DNA of 64,000 nucleotides from Bacillota bacterium (GTDB lineage Bacteria > Bacillota > Clostridia > Oscillospirales > Ruminococcaceae): positions 186,001 through 250,000 of the forward strand of contig JAEZRC010000003.1 of NCBI GenBank assembly GCA_023440965.1, read 5' to 3'. The notes under the pieces are model-generated. The model made no database searches, had not been told where the DNA came from, and was given only the letters and a program-made list of their open reading frames with translations. Shown here piece after piece: positions 61,234 to 64,000 of this stretch (position 1 is its first letter; each line of letters starts with the position of its first letter). The translations under genes and the position numbers were made by a program.

Positions 61234-61929
61234 TTAATCCCAAGGCTTAGTTGTTTTAAACCAGCCTTGACTTTCCCAATGTTGTTTGTCAGTTGGATTC
61301 CATTTGTTGTTTTTCTGGCTTCCTTTCATAATTCCAAACATTAACTTTAGTTGTAAGGAAGGCTTTGCTTTGCCATTCTTGTTCTTTATTTTATTGGCAA
61401 TCTTGCTAATTCTTTTTTTAATTCTGCGCATTCTTTTTTCTGATATCTTATCCCATGTCTCCGCCCAGATATTAATATTGAGTTTTTGTATGAAAGGAAT
61501 TCCCCAATAAAACATTTGCTGTGCAATATCTTTTGTAACTTTCCCAGATCCTGCACCAGCGGCGGTTGAAATTGCAACTCCTGTTTTGTGGAACATATTT
61601 TTATGAGGTCTATGTGACATCCACCTGAAAGCCATATGGTCCATAAATACTTTTAGCTGTCCTGTCATCCCCATACAATAATTTGATGACTCAATAATTA
61701 TTAAATCCGCTTCTTCAAGTGATTTTATGACATTTTTATTCTGCTCAAAGTGCGGGCATTTTTCCTCACCTTGCTTAAAACATTGATAACAACCAACACA
61801 GCCAGTATTATTGAGAAAATGAAATTCATTAATTTGAGTATCATTATTTTTAAGTTCGTCAATAAGCATATTTGTAATTTTATATGTGCTGCCTTTATGA
61901 TTTTGCCCATGTAATACAGCAATTTTCAT
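61234..61929 (-). CDS. Flavodoxin-like NAD(P)H-dependent FMN oxidoreductase
   Basis: A 231-residue flavoprotein of the NADPH-dependent FMN reductase family. FMN-site motifs are visible: VLHGQNHKGSTYKI at the start and ESSNYCMGMTGQLKVFMDH, with SRRPHKN-like HRPHKNMFH. A CVGCYQCFKQGEEKCPH segment carries four cysteines and may hold an Fe-S cluster or redox pair. Its job in the arg run is unclear; perhaps it is unrelated and just carried along. GAGGTGAG precedes ATG 61929. Confidence 0.82.
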   Translation of the reverse strand: MKIAVLHGQNHKGSTYKITNMLIDELKNNDTQINEFHFLNNTGCVGCYQCFKQGEEKCPHFEQNKNVIKSLEEADLIIIESSNYCMGMTGQLKVFMDHMAFRWMSHRPHKNMFHKTGVAISTAAGAGSGKVTKDIAQQMFYWGIPFIQKLNINIWAETWDKISEKRMRRIKKRISKIANKIKNKNGKAKPSLQLKLMFGIMKGSQKNNKWNPTDKQHWESQGWFKTTKPWD

Positions 61930-61945
61930 TTATCTCACCTCAGAA

Positions 61946-62890
61946 TTATTCCAAGCCTGTTGCTTCGTCTATTCCCATCATAATATTCATGCATTGAACA
62001 GCAGCACCGCTTGCACCTTTTCCAAGATTGTCAAGACGCGAGATAAAAAGAACCTGTTCTTCATTTCCACAGACAAAAACCTGCATAAGATTTGTTCCAT
62101 TTAAAGTATTAGCAAAAAGCATATCCTTTTCAATTGTACCTTCACCAAGGAACTGTGGAACCTGTACAAATTTTTCGTCTTTATAATAGTTGTACATATA
62201 CTCCCAGATCTGATGTGTTGAAATTCTTCTTGGAACTGTCCTTAACGGAACAGGAATTGATACAAGCATTCCTTTATAATAATCGTCAACTATCGGCAAA
62301 AACATCGGCATATATGAGAGCCCTGAAATTTCTTTCATTTCCTTAACATGCTTATGCTTCTGCTCAAGAGCATACATTCTCGGCGAATACATTTCATCTG
62401 TCTTGTCAGGACCCTCATAAAATTCAATCGCTTTTTTGCCTGACCCGCTGTAACCACTTACTGCAGTACATACTACAGGATAATATGGAGGAAGAATTCC
62501 GCCCTGAATAAGTGGATAAACTATTGCATTAAAGCCACTTGCGTAGCAACCAGGTACAGAAACCCTTTTTGAATTCCTGATTTTTTCCCTATGTGCCTTT
62601 GAAAGCTCAGGCAGTCCATAAGCCCAGTCAGAATTTGTTCTATGAGCTGTTGATGCATCAATGATTTTAGTGTGACTGTTCTCACAAAGTGATACAGCCT
62701 CTTTAGCGGCAACATCAGGCAGACATAGGAAGGTATAATCAGAAGCGTTGATAAGTTTTTTTCTCTCTTCAGGGTCTTTTCTTTTTTCTTCATCAATTTC
62801 AAGAAGCTCAAGGTCTGTTCTTTTCTTGATTCTCTCAACAATCTGAAGCCCTGTTGTTCCTTCTTTTCCGTCTATAAAAATCTTAATCAT
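61946..62890 (-). CDS. argC: N-acetyl-gamma-glutamyl-phosphate reductase (type 2)
   Basis: Reduces acetylglutamyl phosphate to the semialdehyde with NADPH. The 314-residue length and IFIDGKEGTTGLQIVERI opening mark the short ArgC2 type. The catalytic cysteine lies in VPGCYASGFNAIVYPL, and SGYSGSGKKAIEFYEG is conserved. I start at ATG 62890, with GGGGGAT upstream; the longer frame from 62902 begins in that ribosome site. It is between argH and the flavoprotein. Confidence 0.93.
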   Translation of the reverse strand: MIKIFIDGKEGTTGLQIVERIKKRTDLELLEIDEEKRKDPEERKKLINASDYTFLCLPDVAAKEAVSLCENSHTKIIDASTAHRTNSDWAYGLPELSKAHREKIRNSKRVSVPGCYASGFNAIVYPLIQGGILPPYYPVVCTAVSGYSGSGKKAIEFYEGPDKTDEMYSPRMYALEQKHKHVKEMKEISGLSYMPMFLPIVDDYYKGMLVSIPVPLRTVPRRISTHQIWEYMYNYYKDEKFVQVPQFLGEGTIEKDMLFANTLNGTNLMQVFVCGNEEQVLFISRLDNLGKGASGAAVQCMNIMMGIDEATGLE

Positions 62891-62907
62891 AATATCCCCC
62901 ATTTGTT

Positions 62908-64000
62908 TTACTGTCTGATGTGAACACCCTGTTCCTCAAGGTAATCCTCAAGGTCATTTTTTGCGTCATTAGCCCAGCTTTCTTCAATCTGAATTTTTAT
63001 TTTTTCTTTAACATAATCTATCTGCTTTTGAACTGCTTCAGGAGCAGGGCCACCATCAACCTTTCGCTGACTAACGCAGGTGTCAAGGCTAATTGCATCA
63101 TAAACATCATTATCAAATGTTTCATTAAGTGCTTTGTATTCTTCAAGTGGTAAGGTTTCAAGAGTAAGCTCCTTTTCAATGCATAAAGCAACGAGCTTTC
63201 CTGTTATCTTATATGCATCCCTGAAAGGCATACCCTTCTTTACAAGATAGTCTGCACAATCTGTTGCGTTAATAAAACCTTTTGCGGCAGCATTTCGCAT
63301 ATTCTGCTTGTTAATTCTCATTGTTGCAAGCATTGGGATGAAAGTTGAAAGACAAAGCTTAACTGTATCAACAGCGTCAAATATAGCCTCCTTATCCTCC
63401 TGCATATCCTTATTATACGCAAGTGACAAGCCTTTCATCATTGTGAGCAAGGTAACAAGGTCACCGATTACTCTTCCCGTCTTGCCCCTGATAAGCTCTG
63501 TTATATCAGGATTTTTCTTCTGTGGCATTATTGATGAGCCTGTTGCATAAGCATCGTCAAGCTCAATGAATTTGAATTCCCATGAGCACCATAAGATAAT
63601 TTCTTCGCTGAATCTTGAAAGGTGCATCATAAGGATTGAAATAGTACTAGCGAATTCAATACAAAAATCCCTGTCGGAAACTCCGTCGAGTGAATTCTGT
63701 GTTATATCCTCAAAGCCAAGGAGAGTGCTGACTCTTTTTCTATTTATCGGATAGGTGGTGGAAGCAAGTGCGCCACTGCCAAGAGGCATAAAGTTCATTC
63801 TCTTGTATGTGTCCTCAAGTCTGCCAAGGTCACGAAGAAGCATCTGAGCGTATGCCATAAGGTGATGAGCGAAGGTGATAGGCTGTGCTCTCTGCAAGTG
63901 AGTATATCCCGGCATGATTGTCAACTTATTTTCTTCAGCAAGTTTACAAAGTGTCTGACATAGTTCACGGGCAAGCTTTTCTATTTCAATGACTTCGGTT
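62908..64000 (-). CDS. argH: Argininosuccinate lyase, 5' end cut by window edge
   Basis: Splits argininosuccinate to arginine and fumarate. About 364 residues are visible of a usual 450-470; the reading frame continues past position 64000, so the start is outside. Diagnostic motifs are [19 protein letters not shown] with the catalytic histidine region, the mobile signature [20 protein letters not shown] and [10 protein letters not shown]. It precedes argC by 17 bases, so the arginine genes probably begin further to the right, possibly with argG. Confidence 0.95.
   Translation of the reverse strand, partial: TEVIEIEKLARELCQTLCKLAEENKLTIMPGYTHLQRAQPITFAHHLMAYAQMLLRDLGRLEDTYKRMNFMPLGSGALASTTYPINRKRVSTLLGFEDITQNSLDGVSDRDFCIEFASTISILMMHLSRFSEEIILWCSWEFKFIELDDAYATGSSIMPQKKNPDITELIRGKTGRVIGDLVTLLTMMKGLSLAYNKDMQEDKEAIFDAVDTVKLCLSTFIPMLATMRINKQNMRNAAAKGFINATDCADYLVKKGMPFRDAYKITGKLVALCIEKELTLETLPLEEYKALNETFDNDVYDAISLDTCVSQRKVDGGPAPEAVQKQIDYVKEKIKIQIEESWANDAKNDLEDYLEEQGVHIRQ

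Overview
The window reads as chromosome of a low-GC, Gram-positive, spore-forming anaerobe of the Clostridia. A Ruminococcaceae-like starch degrader is my best guess, but there is no rRNA here to settle it. Supporting signs are the darA-holB-ricT gene order, a T-box leader, strong AGGAGG ribosome sites, TTGACA-N17-TATAAT promoters, sigma-K-like promoters in front of two Cys-rich proteins, an MsmX-type maltodextrin importer with no ATPase of its own, and a carboxyspermidine-type polyamine cluster. I see no insertion sequence, prophage or CRISPR array. Most of the window is ordinary metabolic chromosome.

Layout. 0.1-3.5 kb (+): cyclic-di-AMP receptor, DNA polymerase III delta', RicT, an SPFH protein and a small unknown. 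3.6-6.3 kb: a membrane-anchored BspA-type leucine-rich-repeat protein and an ion permease. 6.3-11.5 kb: a response regulator and intramembrane-sensing kinase, a terminator, then an ABC ATPase and a large FtsX-type permease. 11.7-14.3 kb: DUF3788, an unknown helical protein, the AzlCD branched-chain amino acid exporter and a small membrane protein. 14.5-22.1 kb (+): a polyamine operon (speD, speA, speE, speB, carboxyspermidine dehydrogenase, GNAT, nspC) behind a long structured leader RNA and an intrinsic terminator. 22.2-25.7 kb: a CapA-like protein, CorA, a cupin and two Cys-rich putative spore-surface proteins. 25.9-36.2 kb (-): a starch/maltodextrin regulon (LacI regulator, binding protein, two permeases, lipoprotein amylase, MalQ, GlgP). 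36.4-41.6 kb (-): DUF6512, PHP, NudC, SGNH hydrolase, NadA and MetY. 42.0 kb (+): a CBS-pair protein. 42.5-52.4 kb (-): the branched-chain amino acid operon ilvA-ridA-leuC-leuD-leuB-ilvB-ilvN-ilvC-ilvD under a T-box leader with two tRNA-sensing modules but one antiterminator; a tRNA-Thr lies just upstream. 52.7 kb (+): a membrane protein built on a signal peptidase fold that lacks both catalytic residues. 54.1-64.0 kb (-): arginine biosynthesis (argH partial, argC, argJ, argB, argD, argF) interleaved with accessory genes and a relic of the argB 3' end.

How they work together. Three amino acid or polyamine pathways are grouped here. Arginine from the arg cluster feeds SpeA and SpeB to putrescine, which both the SpeD/SpeE route and the carboxyspermidine route can turn into spermidine. 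Threonine enters the ilv operon through IlvA, with RidA removing the reactive enamine by-product, and AzlCD can export surplus branched-chain amino acids. Starch fragments are cut outside the cell by the lipoprotein amylase, imported, and processed by MalQ and GlgP.

The observations most worth checking are the unassigned speD leader RNA, the one-platform tandem T-box with apparent Leu and Ile specifiers, the paired sigma-K-like promoters with a shared palindrome, the pseudo-signal peptidase, the metY ribosome-site hairpin and the argB relic. All pairings and motif matches were made by eye.
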